Assembly: GCA_032718865.1 (NCBI GenBank)
Contig: JALUTQ010000045.1
Coordinates: 186,001 to 250,000, forward strand
DNA length: 64,000 bases
From: Tilletia caries
Lineage: Eukaryota; Basidiomycota; Exobasidiomycetes; Tilletiales; Tilletiaceae
Direction of reading: 5' to 3'
The notes under the pieces are model-generated. The model ran no database searches and was not told the origin of the DNA. It saw only the letters and a program-made list of their open reading frames with translations. Each line of letters begins with the position of its first letter. Positions within the stretch are counted from its first letter, which is position 1. Positions 10,112 through 21,265 of the stretch are shown piece after piece. A program made the position numbers and the translations under genes.

Positions 10112-11527
10112 ATGGACTTCCTGAACTCCTTCACAGCTTCAGCAGACGCGCTCACGGACTGCGCCCGTAAGTAGGCTCATGCACTTCTCACGCCAGCTTC
10201 ACCGATGCTGAACTTTGCATCTTTATCTCTTCCATTCGTGCAGGACGCAACGTCGTCGCTGCTTTCCCGGTCCTGTTCCTTGCGCTCGTTGGAGCTGCTT
10301 GGATTGGCTTCCAGGCGCTGGTCTACGTTCGCGTCCTGGCAGAGTGCTATCTGCTTCCCGGAATCCCCGTGAGTCGTGGAGCGAAAGGATCCAACTGGAA
10401 GCCTTCCTCAGGCTGACCATACTTTTTGTCCTTGATTAGCTGGCCACGTTTGGCGCAAAAAAGAAGACGCCTGGCAACGGGACCTGGGCCGTCGTCACTG
10501 GTGCTACCGACGGCATCGGGCGTGAGTTCGCCCTGCAACTGGCAAAAGCTGGCTTCAACATATTCCTTGCGTCGCGCAGCACAGAGAAGCTTGGAAAAGT
10601 TGCCGCCGAAATCGGTGAGTGTTTGATCACCATAGGTGTCATATGTGGCTCCACGTGCTCACCGTCAATTGCCGGTTCCCTTCGTCTGGGCTAGAACTCG
10701 CGGTGCCTGGTATTAAGACCAAAACCGAGGCCATCGACTTTTCCCGTGGAGACAACCGCCAGTACGATGCGCTGCAGGCCGGCCTTGCGGACCTGACCAT
10801 CGGCGTCCTCGTCAACAATGTGGGCAAATCGCACAACCTCCCCGTCACTTTCAACGAGACCGATCCCGAGGAGATCCGCGAGATCATCGAAATCAACGTC
10901 ACGGCCACTCTCCGTGTGACCAAGATGATTGTCCCAAAAATGGTCGAGCAGTGAGTATCCCATCCTTGAAACAAGCAGCGAGAGTGAGTAAGGAGTCACT
11001 GACCGCTCCGCTATTTTCGACAGGAAACGGGGTCTCATCATCAACATGGGGTCTTTCGCCGGTCAAGCACCCACGCCCCTACTCGCAACGTACAGTGGAT
11101 CCAAGTCCTTCCTCATCGGCTGGTCTCAGGCTCTCGGCGAGGAACTCAAGCGACACCGGGTCACAGTTCAGCTCCTCAACACGTACTTTGTCGTCAGCAA
11201 CATGAGCAAAATACGCAAGAGCAGCGCCATGATCCCTACCCCAAAGCAATACGTCGCCCAAGCACTCAAGACCGTTGGCAACGCAGGTGGCGCCGTTGGT
11301 CGTCCGTACACCAGCACTCCGTGGCCCATGCATGCACTCCTTGACTGGGTCCTTGAGCATGTGGTGCCGAGCAAATCAATGGTTTTGAGCTACAGCCATG
11401 GTACGTGACCTTTGATTGACACTGTCAACCGATGGAACTGACCAAGGGCTCTTCTTCGTTCGATCAAACAGACCAGCAACAAGCTGTTCGCAAGCGCGCT
11501 CTGCGAAAGATCCAAAAGGCCCAGTAA
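10112..11527 (+). CDS. IFA38: Very-long-chain 3-oxoacyl-CoA reductase (ketoreductase, KAR)
   Basis: Second enzyme of the fatty-acid elongation cycle in the ER membrane: NADPH-dependent reduction of 3-oxoacyl-CoA. Exons 10112-10166, 10244-10368, 10440-10614, 10695-10950, 11024-11400, 11472-11527; 347 aa, the same length as yeast Ifa38. An N-terminal helix ([19 protein letters not shown]) is followed by the short-chain dehydrogenase fold: TGATDGIG cofactor loop, LVNNVGKS, and the active-site SerxxTyrxxxLys series ending in [10 protein letters not shown] basic C-terminus, [12 protein letters not shown], fits ER retention. The last intron and exon are duplicated as a dead fragment at about 16744-16960. 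Closest relatives are fungal KARs and human HSD17B12. Confidence 0.93.
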
Positions 11528-12913
11528 TCGATTACTGTGTCTGTCGCCTGCACCATGATTTGAAATGAAATGCGCGCAGGTAATCTTTGCTGGGGTTTGG
11601 ATCCATCGTTCTGCCTGTCCTTTCGTGAAGCACAAGTGAATCTTTCAATGATATCCGTATAACTAATTCTTATAGTGCAACTTCGAGAATTCCCACCGCG
11701 ATCCTTCACATCACTCCCACTCCTCTTTTCACACCTCAACACCTCAAAAAACTCCGCTCATGCAACGCAATCGCTTCATACCTTTCCAGCGCATGTTCTA
11801 TGACTCGATCTGGACACCTGTAGCGGAAGTTATCGTGTTTAAACAGGTTTTGGTGTGTCAAAATGGTCACGCTCGAGGCACTAGAGCTGTCAAAAGTGTC
11901 AAAATCGTGTCACAAACTTTGAGAGCATGCTGCTCCTCAGCATCGCAACGTATCGGCTCGCTGAAAGCTGCTGTCGGTGCGCATGTCCATTGCCATCAGT
12001 CCACTGAAATCTGTACTTCTCTGCGTCAATACTGAGCGAGCAGAGAGCGCATGAAGTAGAGGCTTGAAACAGGTTCTGTCACATGTTGGGACCACGACGG
12101 TGCTACCCATCGGTAATCAAGCGGTTCCACTTGCACGTCAACAATTTAACGTCAACGTCAACTCCAGCGCCTCATCACAACGTCAATGTCCTTTTCGACG
12201 TCGCAATGAACGCAGCCAGCTTCCTAAATCAAGCTCATAAAATCGTCCCTGTACATCTCTCAAGTGGTCGTTGTTCGAAAAGGCTGTGAGGCGTGAGGTT
12301 TGAAAGTAAAAAATAGAGGGAGAGCTGCCACGCTGCCAGTCCGCCAAGATATCTACACCCAGGGAGAAGATTCTCAGCAATGCGCCGACACACTGCCAAC
12401 GCGATGTCCACAGGCTGCTTCGCCTTATTAATTTACGCTGCACGCACTCTTTGTCTGGACGCTGCTGATACGATGCTTCAAGAGGACTTCACATGGACAT
12501 GGTATGTACACATATACGCTCAAAAAGAACTGACTGACCCGCTAAGAAAGTCTGAGACGCTGCTGAGACGCCGAGACCACGACATTCGCACGCTCCTTCA
12601 AAGCAACTGACCTTTTCTCAGCGTTACATACTGAGGTACTTCAGCGAGGGTATACTTGCGCGTCTGGGAAAAGAACGTAGCTGTGCAAGCAATAGCTTCA
12701 TTGTGCGGTTGGTGTGCTGCGCTGACTGCAGTTGAATGACATGTGTTCAGACGCTACTTTGAGCGAGGTGATCACAGCGTCACAAAAGGTCTCATAGGAC
12801 ACATCAAGTCATCAACATGAGCAGTCTCGCGCGGCCGCAGGCAATAACATGATCACTTGTCCTGACCAAGCGTTTAATCTGCTTTTTCTCTCATTTCTCT
12901 CATCATGGCTCTG
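11528..12913. other. Intergenic region downstream of KAR
   Basis: The first ~130 bp match the 3' flank copied to 16840-16960. From about 11660 to 12870 there is no counterpart before the second NADAR tandem copy, so this 1.2 kb was either inserted here or lost there. No gene or transposon ends were recognised. Short runs of direct repeats of the type CGTCAACGTCAACTC occur near 12140. Confidence 0.45.
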
Positions 12914-12921
12914 TATATAAG
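12914..12921 (+). promoter_or_regulatory. TATA box of NADAR-C
   Basis: TATATAAG lies 184 bp upstream of the NADAR-C ATG. A CT-rich (CTCC)n leader follows at 12945-12990. The corresponding place before NADAR-D (about 17020) reads GCATGAAG, so the element is lost there. Confidence 0.5.
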
Positions 12922-13104
12922 AGACTCTGACTTTCCATCCTCCTTCCTACTTCCTCCCTCCCTCCCTCCCTCCCTCCCTCCTCCTACTCCGTTTCATCAC
13001 ACCTGTCGCTTTTTTCGTTTCATCACTTCGCCCTCAGGTATCACCGCCGACCTTCAACCAGACGCTTGTGCCAGCCGCTCCAACTATCCGTTCTCCTCGA
13101 CGAC

Positions 13105-16100
13105 ATGTCACACGGCGGCGTCAAGTCTCCTCGTGAGTGCTTGCTTGCTTTTGTACGAAATCTTGAAGCTGCGCTGATGTTCATTATAACCTTTGGAAGC
13201 TCTCACAAGTCAGCCTGTTGCTTCACACGCCCCCGAAGACGTCGAGGCCAGGACTCGCAAGGTGAATCGTTGGCGGGAACGGATCCCTACGACTTTCGAT
13301 GCGGATGAGCTGACGATGAGGCTTGAGTATTTGCAGCTTGACCAAGACATACGTGATGTCAAACATCGGCTGGAAAAAGCTCGTCGCCATCACTCATCAA
13401 CCTGCGTCTGCACCTAACGCTACGTCCGCACCTGTCGCTGAGAATGAGCGCCCCGTGCCTACGCCCGCACCAGTTGCTCTTTCTACGTCTGCTGGCACCA
13501 TAAAGCGCTCTTCTCAGATTCCCCGTGCACGCAGCGCCGTCGCTCGAAGCGGAAAGAATGGCAAGACGGAAATCCACTCTGGCACAGAGACAACTATCAC
13601 GGGCCAAAAACGATCTGCAACATCAAAAACGAAGGCCGGTCCCACACAACCCGTGGTCGATGGCGTCTTGCTTCCGCCTCAAGAAGTACTTCTCATAGCT
13701 CCGACCAAAAAGGGAGCCACGAAGGCCGATCGCGAGCAGCCTGCAAACCATGACTTGACCCAGCCCAGAGCAGTCCTTCCTGTTGTAGCCGGCCCCCCGG
13801 ACAAAGCTCGGAAGGCGAGGGCGCTTAGGGGCGACAATATACAGCGAACTGGGACCGCCTTGGCCCAGGACGGTGCTCGACCACCTGTACCGGAGCTGAA
13901 ACATGCCGCTGAACCTGTTCTTGGCCCTTCCAGCCCCATGCCTGCGCCAAAATCTTCGCTCGCACCTATTCAGGTCGTTCCCAGTGAGAAGTCACATATC
14001 CACTCAGGCTCCGTTGACGCCGAAGTTCAGCATTCCGCAGCATTGAGCTCGCAGGACAATCGCGCGAAAGCTGGAATCCATCTGGGTTCGTTCAAGCCGA
14101 ATGACCTCTTCGCCAACCCACGCCTCGAGCCGAGCTCCTTTGAGAGGACTCAGGAACGCATCAACAAGACTGAAACCCAATCTCTGCCAGCTCCGACTCA
14201 TTCGCCACCTCACCTCGAGATAGAGGCGTATGGTTCCTCTGCTGCTGCAGCCTGTCGTGCGGCAAATGCGTCTCGGCAAGTCGAGGAATCAGCAGACAGA
14301 CGTATATCCGCCTCAACCAAGACGTCTGTTCTTGCTTCCAACCTGAAGTCGCACCGTGCCTCTGCACCTAGTGACAGCGCCTCAACTGCTCCGCCTGCGC
14401 AGAGGTCTTCCCTCGGATTGTGCCCAAGCTCGTTGAAAGTGAACGATTTCTTCGCCAACGGATCATCGAGGCCCAGCCTTGTCGGGGAAATGGAGGCGCG
14501 GACAGGCAAGATAGCATCCCCAACTCTGCCAGCTCCGTTGAAACTGAACGACTTCTTCACCAACGGATCATCGAGGCCCAGCCTTGTCGGGGAAATGGAG
14601 GCGCGGACAGGCAAGATAGCATCCCCAACTCTGCCAGCTCCGTTGAAACTGAACGACTTCTTCACCAACGGATCATCGAGGCCCAGCCTTGTCGGGGAAA
14701 TGGAGGCGCGGACAGGCAAGATGGCATCCCCAACTCTGCCAGCTCCGATTCAGGAAGCTTCACAACCTCAGCTCGATGATGACATGATCAGTTCTGGTGA
14801 TGATGTGGCCTGTCGTACAACGACTGCGGCCCGGCATGTCGACGAATCAGCTGGCGAACGTAAACCCGCCTCGGCCAAGAATCCTACCCTTGCTCCCAAC
14901 ATGAAGGCGACCCTTGCCTCAGAACCCGTCGGTAGCGCTTCGGCTGCTTCTCCCGCGCCGAGGTCTTCCCTTTCGTGCGCCGACGTCGCTCAAGGCGATG
15001 AGCCTTCCACGGACGTGGGCTCACAGATGGTCAACATCGGCAAGGAGCGAGCATCAAGCCGGCCGCCGAGTCTCTCGTGCGCACAAGTCTCAAAGCAACA
15101 AGGTCCTTTCAAGCCACCAAGCACGTTCAAAGATTCCCATTCCCATCGCTCAGCTAATGAGACAGAGAAGCGCAAGGACGACATTCCATGCCCGTATTCT
15201 GTCCAGGAACCCTTCCCAATTCAACCTGAGCTGGGTACGGTCATTTCACGTCAGGAACAACTTGCTTCCGAAACGGCCCCAGGCCCACACACACCTCAGT
15301 CTTCAAGGTCCACTTTGGTTCAAACACGCGGTCCCCAGGCAGCGATCGATATCGACATCATGAACCCTCGCATCGTGAAGAGCAGCGACAGCGGCGATGC
15401 ATCGGGCCCAGGCACTGTGCGCTTCTACCATCGCGGTGAACCGGGGTACTACATGACGAACTTCTTTCATAGTCCCATGTTCCTCGACGGACAGATGTAC
15501 GCGACCAGCGAGGCCTACTTTCAGTAAGCTCCTTCTACCTCTCAGGTCTGTTCGTGTCTCCTTCTAAGCTGACATTCTTGCACCTCCCTATGCAGTTCAC
15601 GCAAGTTTCCTGACGATCGTTGGCTGTTCCAACGAATCGCCAGCGCCGGCAGCCCTCGTGACGTGCTTGATCTTGCCACTGCAAACAAATACATCGTGAG
15701 GGATGACTGGTTCCAAGTCAACGTAAAAGAGGTACGTTCACAACGCCTTGAGCCCGGACATAGAGGACGCGAGTCTCATGATCCTGACCATTACCACTCG
15801 TGCGATCGTGATTTGCAGATGTTTGACGCCGTCATGCTCAAGTTCATCTGCAACTCGACGCTCGCGACGCAGTTGCTCAACACAGGAGATGCGTACTTGA
15901 TCGAAGCCGCACCTAAAGATGTGAGTGATGCAGGTGCTTTTGGGACCTTCTCAAACGCCTCTCCCTATAGCCGATAAACGTTCGCCAAAGCTCATGCTAC
16001 TTTCTTTGCTTTTTCCTTGTTGGGCTGGCCCCAACCCAGAGATTCTGGGGCGAGGGCGACGACAGAACTGGAAGGAACGAGCTTGGGCACGTCCTGATGA

Positions 16101-16253
16101 AGGTTCGCGCAGCACTGCGAAATATCCACGATCTGCGCAAGCAAGCCGTGGACGAAGCTGATGGACGAACTCGCGAAACGTCTCCGTTACCAGCACCTGC
16201 ACCTCCAATTGCTCGTGCTCCCGCTTCTGCCTCCACTCCTGTGCCTTCTTCTG

Positions 16254-16289
<36 letters not shown>

Positions 16290-16717
16290 TTGGGGCCAGG
16301 CCACGAAACACGTCCAAAGGTTCCCACCTCCACCGCTCAGCCGAAGGGGCAGAGGAGCGCAAGGACGACACTGTATTCCCATATCAACCACATTCGGATC
16401 CAAAAGCCTTGCACAGCCACCCTGAGCAGGCTACGATCATTTCACGTCTGGAACGACTTGCCTCGGAACCAGGCCCAGGCCCAAGTACACCTCCGTCTTC
16501 AAAGTGGACTCCGGCTCAAACATACGGCTCCCGGGCAGAGATCAATATCGATATCATCGATGTCGTTCTTGCGTCCCCAAGTACTGCCACTCCTACTACC
16601 TCGGAACCCAGCACGCCGGAACCTCGCAGTCGCAGCAGCTCACCCAGGTCCTCGACAATCCTTTCGACCCCCAATATGCTCTTGACGACTGTCGGCAGCA
16701 CCAAGCGAGGGTTCTGA
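13105..16717 (+). CDS. NADAR-domain protein C, frameshifted tandem copy
   Basis: Exons 13105-13132, 13200-15523, 15596-15731, 15819-15920, 16040-16717. The large open frame carries a long disordered region, then the NADAR domain: YYMTNFFHSPMFLDG, TSEAYFQ, SRKF, RDDWFQVNV, LATQLLNTGDAYLIEAAPKD, RFWGEGDDRTGRNELG. A Pro/Ala-rich tail follows. Compared with copy D there is one extra A in the run at 13374-13378 (five A against four). This puts the 5' exon and first ~60 codons out of frame with the rest. Translation could still begin at an internal ATG (13356). C also lacks the basic segment present in D, but has three copies of a 35-aa repeat where D has one. Catalytic-domain residues look intact. 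A sequencing error in the A run is the main alternative. Confidence 0.75.
14433..14747 (+). repeat. Three 105-bp tandem repeats in NADAR-C
   Basis: Units at 14433-14537, 14538-14642 and 14643-14747, near identical, each encoding 35 aa that start LK-NDFF-NGSSRPSL and end SPTLPAP. NADAR-D has a single diverged unit. An older relative (FKPNDLFANPRLEPSS...SLPAP) lies upstream in both proteins, at about 14094-14198 in C. Confidence 0.9.
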
Positions 16718-16743
16718 CCGGTTCAGAAACCCGGGATTTCTGA

Positions 16744-16960
16744 ATCTTCTTCGTTCATTCAAACAGAGCAGCAATAAGCTGTTCGCAAGGGTGCTCTGCG
16801 AAAGATCCAAAAGGCCCAGTAATCGATTACTGGCTGTCTGTCGCCTGCACCACCATTTGAAATGAACCACGCGCAGGTAATCTGACGAGACGTATTGCTG
16901 GGGTTCGGATGCATCGTTTTGCCAGTCCTTTCGTGAAAGCACAAATGAATTATTTTATTC
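16744..16960 (+). pseudogene. Relic of the KAR last exon and 3' flank
   Basis: Matches 11450-11660 (end of the last KAR intron, last exon, 3' flank). The blocks AAGCTGTTCGCAAG, CTCTGCGAAAGATCC and AAAAGGCCCAGTAATCGATT are shared. A CAA to TAA change puts a stop inside the copied exon. It sits between the two tandem NADAR genes and marks the join of the duplication. Confidence 0.9.
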
Positions 16961-17039
16961 CATTTGACTTCATTTCATTTGATGATATCCTGACCACCTG
17001 CTCCTTCTCTCATCATGGCCCTGCATGAAGAGACTCTGA

Positions 17040-17146
17040 CTCCTCCTTCCTCCTTCCTCCTTCCTCCTTCCTCCTTCCTCCTTCCTCCTTCCTCCTTCCA
17101 TTCCCTCCCTCTCTCCCTCCCCCTCTCTCTCTCCCTCCCTCCCTCC
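17040..17146 (+). repeat. Pyrimidine-rich leader of NADAR-D
   Basis: Seven to eight copies of TTCCTCC followed by (CCCT)n runs, in the 5' leader upstream of the NADAR-D ATG. The C copy has a (CTCC)n tract at the same place. Such tracts often mark fungal core promoters and transcription starts. Confidence 0.6.
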
Positions 17147-17269
17147 TCCTCCCACGTCTCATCACACCTACAGCATTTTTCGTTGCATCACTTTGCCCTC
17201 AGGTATCACCGCCGACCTTCAACCAGACGCTTGTGCCAGCCACTCCAACTATCCGTTCTTCTCGACGAC

Positions 17270-20200
17270 ATGTCACACGGCGGCGTCAAGAATCGATGTG
17301 AGTGCTTGCTTTTGTCTGAACCTCGAAGCTGCGCTGATGTTCATTACAACTTTCGAAGCCCTTGTAAATCAGCCTCTTGCTGCACACACCGAAGCATCGT
17401 CGAAGAAGAATAAGCGGAAACGAAAGCAGAAAACAGAAGGTCGATATCGGGATGCTTCTTCTCATGAGGACCTGATGGACCTAGATTCACAGCCATGCGA
17501 ATCCGCGAAGGCCAGTTCAGACTCAGCCTGTACGGACTCCGGAAAACACAAGAAGTCCCGTTCTACACACGCCACCGAAGACGTCGAGGCCAGGACTCGC
17601 AAGGTGAATCGTTGGCGGGAACGGATCCCTACGACTTTCGATGCGGATGAGCTGACGATGAGGCTTGAGTATTTGCAGCTTGACCAAGACATACGTGATG
17701 TCAAACATCGGCTGGAAAAGCTCGTCGCCATCACTCATCAACCTGCGTCTGCACCTAACGCTACGTCCGCACCTGTCGCTGAGAATGAGCGCCCCGTGCC
17801 TACGCCCGCACCAGTTGCTCTTTCTACGTCTGCTGGCACCATAAAGCGCTCTTCTCAGATTCCCCGTGCACGCAGCGCCGTCGCTCGAAGCGGAAAGAAT
17901 GGCAAGACGGAAATCCACTCTGGCACAGAGACAACTATCACGGGCCAAAAACGATCTGCAACATCAAAAACGAAGGCCGGTCCCACACAACCCGTGGTCG
18001 ATGGCGTCTTGCTTCCGCCTCAAGAAGTACTTCTCATAGCTCCGACCAAAAAGGGAGCCACGAAGGCCGATCGCGAGCAGCCTGCAAACCATGACTTGAC
18101 CCAGCCCAGAGCAGTCCTTCCTGTTGTAGCCGGCCCCCCGGACAAAGCTCGGAAGGCGAGGGCGCTTAGGGGCGACAATATACAGCGAACTGGGACCGCC
18201 TTGGCCCAGGACGGTGCTCGACCACCTGTACCGGAGCTGAAACATGCCGCTGAACCTGTTCTTGGCCCTTCCAGCCCCATGCCTGCGCCAAAATCTTCGC
18301 TCGCACCTATTCAGGTCGTTCCCAGTGAGAAGTCACATATCCACTCAGGCTCCGTTGACGCCGAAGTTCAGCATTCCGCAGCATTGAGCTCGCAGGACAA
18401 TCGCGCGAAAGCTGGAATCCATCTGGGTTCGTTCAAGCCGAATGACCTCTTCGCCAACCCACGCCTCGAGCCGAGCTCCTTTGAGAGGACTCAGGAACGC
18501 ATCAACAAGACTGAAACCCAATCTCTGCCAGCTCCGACTCATTCGCCACCTCACCTCGAGATAGAGGCGTATGGTTCCTCTGCTGCTGCAGCCTGTCGTG
18601 CGGCAAATGCGTCTCGGCAAGTCGAGGAATCAGCAGACAGACGTATATCCGCCTCAACCAAGACGTCTGTTCTTGCTTCCAACCTGAAGTCGCACCGTGC
18701 CTCTGCACCTAGTGACAGCGCCTCAACTGCTCCGCCTGCGCAGAGGTCTTCCCTCGGATTGTGCCCAAGCTCGTTGAAAGTGAACGATTTCTTCGCCAAC
18801 GGATCATCGAGGCCCAGCCTCATAACTGTGGCGCGGACGGGCAAGATGGCATCCCAACGTCTGCCAGCTCCGATTCAGGAAGCTTCACAACCTCAGCTCG
18901 ATAATGATATGGTCAGCTCCGCTGATGATGTACCGTGTCGTATACCGACTGTGGCTCGGCAGGTCGACAAATCAACTGGCGAACGTAAACCCGCCTCGGC
19001 CAAGAATCCTCCCTTTGCTCCCAACCTGGGGTCGACATTTGCCTCAGCTTACGGTGGCAGCGCTTTGGCTGCTTCTTCTGCGCCGAGGTCTTCTCTTCCG
19101 TACGCCACCGTCGCTCAGGACGACAAGCCTTCCACAGACGTGGGCTTCCAGATGGTCAACATCGGCAAGGAGCGAGCATCAAGCCCAGAGCCCAGTCTCT
19201 CGTACGCGCAAGTCGCAAACCATCCGGTTTCCTGTGTCCACCGCCCAGCTGAAGGGACAGGGGAGCGCAAGGACAACACCGCATCTCCATATCAACCATA
19301 TTCAGATCAAAAAGCCTTGCACAGCCAGCCTGAGCAGGTCACGGTCGTTTCACGTCGGGAACAACCTGCTTCCGAAACGGGCCCGGGCCCACGTACCACT
19401 CGGTCTTCAGAGTGGACCTCAGTTCAAACATACGGTTTCCAGGCGGAGATCGATATCGACACCATGAACCCTCGCATCGTGAGGAGCAGCGACAGCGGCG
19501 ATGTATCGGGACCAGGCACTATGCGCTTCTACCATCGCGGTGAACCTGGCTATTATATGACGAACTTCTTTCATAGTCCCATGTTCCTCGACGGACAGAT
19601 GTACGCGACCAGCGAGGCCTACTTTCAGTGAGCTCCTTCTGCCTCTCATGTCTGTTCGTATCTCCTTTTGGCTGACATTCTTACACTTCTCCCCGCAGGT
19701 CACGCAAGTTTCCTCACGATCGTTGGCTATGCCAACGAATCGCCAGCGCTCGAAGCCCTCGCGTCGCTCTCGATCTCGCGACTGAAAACAAACGCATCTT
19801 GAGGGATGACTGGTTCCAAGTCAACGTACAAGCGGTACGTTTACAACGCCTTGAACCCGGACGTAGAGGACGCGCGGCTCATGAACCTGACCATTGCCAC
19901 TCATGCGATCGTAATTTGTAGATGTTTGACGCCGTCATGCTCAAGTTCATCTGCAACTCGACGCTCGCGACGCAGTTGCTCAACACAGGAGATGCGTACT
20001 TGATCGAAGCCGCACCTAAAGATGTGAGTAGTGCAAGCGTTCCTTGAGTCCCTCTCAAAAGCCTCTCCTGGGCCGATAAACGTTCGCCAAAGCTCACGCT
20101 ACTGACTACAATCCCCTTTTCTTTCCAATTTCCTTGTCGGGACGCCTCCAACGCAGAGATTCTGGGGCGAGGGCGACGATAGAACTGGCAGGAACGAGCT

Positions 20201-20882
20201 TGGGCACGTCCTGATGAAGGTTCGCGCAGCACTGCGAAATATCCACGATCTGCGCAAGCAAGCCGTGGACGAAGCTGATGGACGAACTCGCGAAACGTCT
20301 CCGTTACCTGCACCTGCACCTCCAATTGCTCGTGCTCCCGCTTCTGCCTCCACTCCTGTGCCTTCTTCTGCTGCTCCTGCTCCTGCTCCTGCTCCTGCTC
20401 TTGGGGCCAGGCCACGAAACACGTCCAAAGATTCCCACCTCCACCGCTCAGCCGAAGGGGCAGAGGAGCGCAAGGACGACACTGTATCCCCACATCAACC
20501 AGATTCAGATCCAAAAGCCTTGCACAGCCAGCCTGAGCAGGTTCCGGTCAATCCACGGCAGGAACGACTTGCTTCCGAGCTGGGCTCACGTCCACATCCA
20601 CCTCGGTCTTCAAGGTGGCCTCCGGCTCAAACACACGGTTCCTGGGCAGGGATCGATGTCGATGTCAACCTTGCGTCCTCAATTCCTGCCACTCCTACCA
20701 CCCCTCCTACTCCTGCTACCCCTGTTACTCCCGCTACCCCGAAGCCTAGCACGCCCGAACCTCGCAGCGGCAGTTCAAACAGGTCCTCGACGATCCGTTC
20801 GAGCCCCAGTATATTCTCGGCGACAGTCGGCAGCCTCAAGAGAGCCGTCTTCCACCGCTTCAGGACACGGAAAGATTCGTGA
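17270..20882 (+). CDS. NADAR-domain protein D, intact tandem copy
   Basis: Exons 17270-17297, 17359-19627, 19699-19834, 19922-20023, 20157-20882; 1086 aa. Layout: basic patch SSKKNKRKRKQK near residues 23-34 (likely nuclear signal); possible helical segment ELTMRLEYLQLDQDIRDVKH; about 550 disordered residues with NDxFAN repeats; NADAR domain at ~733-878; Pro/Thr/Ala-rich tail. The NADAR signatures are all present: YYMTNFFHSPMFLDG, TSEAYFQ, RDDWFQVNV, LNTGDAYLIEAAPKD, RFWGEGDDRTGRNELG, LMKVRAALR. The tail repeats the ~70 residues that precede the domain (ERKDxT...ALHSQPEQ...). Of the four NADAR genes this is the only one with no visible lesion in frame or motif. The expected reaction is removal of ADP-ribose from guanine in DNA or RNA; the in vivo target is not known. 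Confidence 0.85.
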
Positions 20883-21265
20883 AATGTGTAAATTACAGCC
20901 CGCCACGGGTTGTTCTGGGTCTTGTTCGAGAGGGAGCGTAACGCTGGCGTCGTTCGTCAAGGAGAAAATATAAACACAACAAGATGAACGTGACGTGCGG
21001 TGACGCCCGCATATGTAGAGGAACCTGAGATGCTGGGGGAATGATAAGTTCAAGAGACAAGGGGGAACGTTAGAACAGGGAAGAGGAGACGCGAGTGAAA
21101 AGTCTTCGTGCCGAATTCATCGTTCATCGTTGAGGCGACGCAAGTAGGATCCGAGCCGGTGAGAGCAGAGACTGCATGAAGATACGAAGTGATCGACCCG
21201 CTTCGGTCCCCCACTGGAACGTTTGAAGAACAGACGTCAGCTCACAGAAAAGGAAGTGGTGCTCA
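20883..21265. other. Intergenic region, convergent 3' ends
   Basis: Lies between the 3' ends of NADAR-D (plus) and the MATH-BTB gene (minus). No gene seen. It presumably holds both polyadenylation regions. Confidence 0.4.

Noticed and set aside
14210..14719. 169-codon open frame on the minus strand opposite NADAR-C
   Set aside because: It is the antisense of the 105-bp tandem repeats; its own repeats only mirror them, and D has the same shadow in shorter form.
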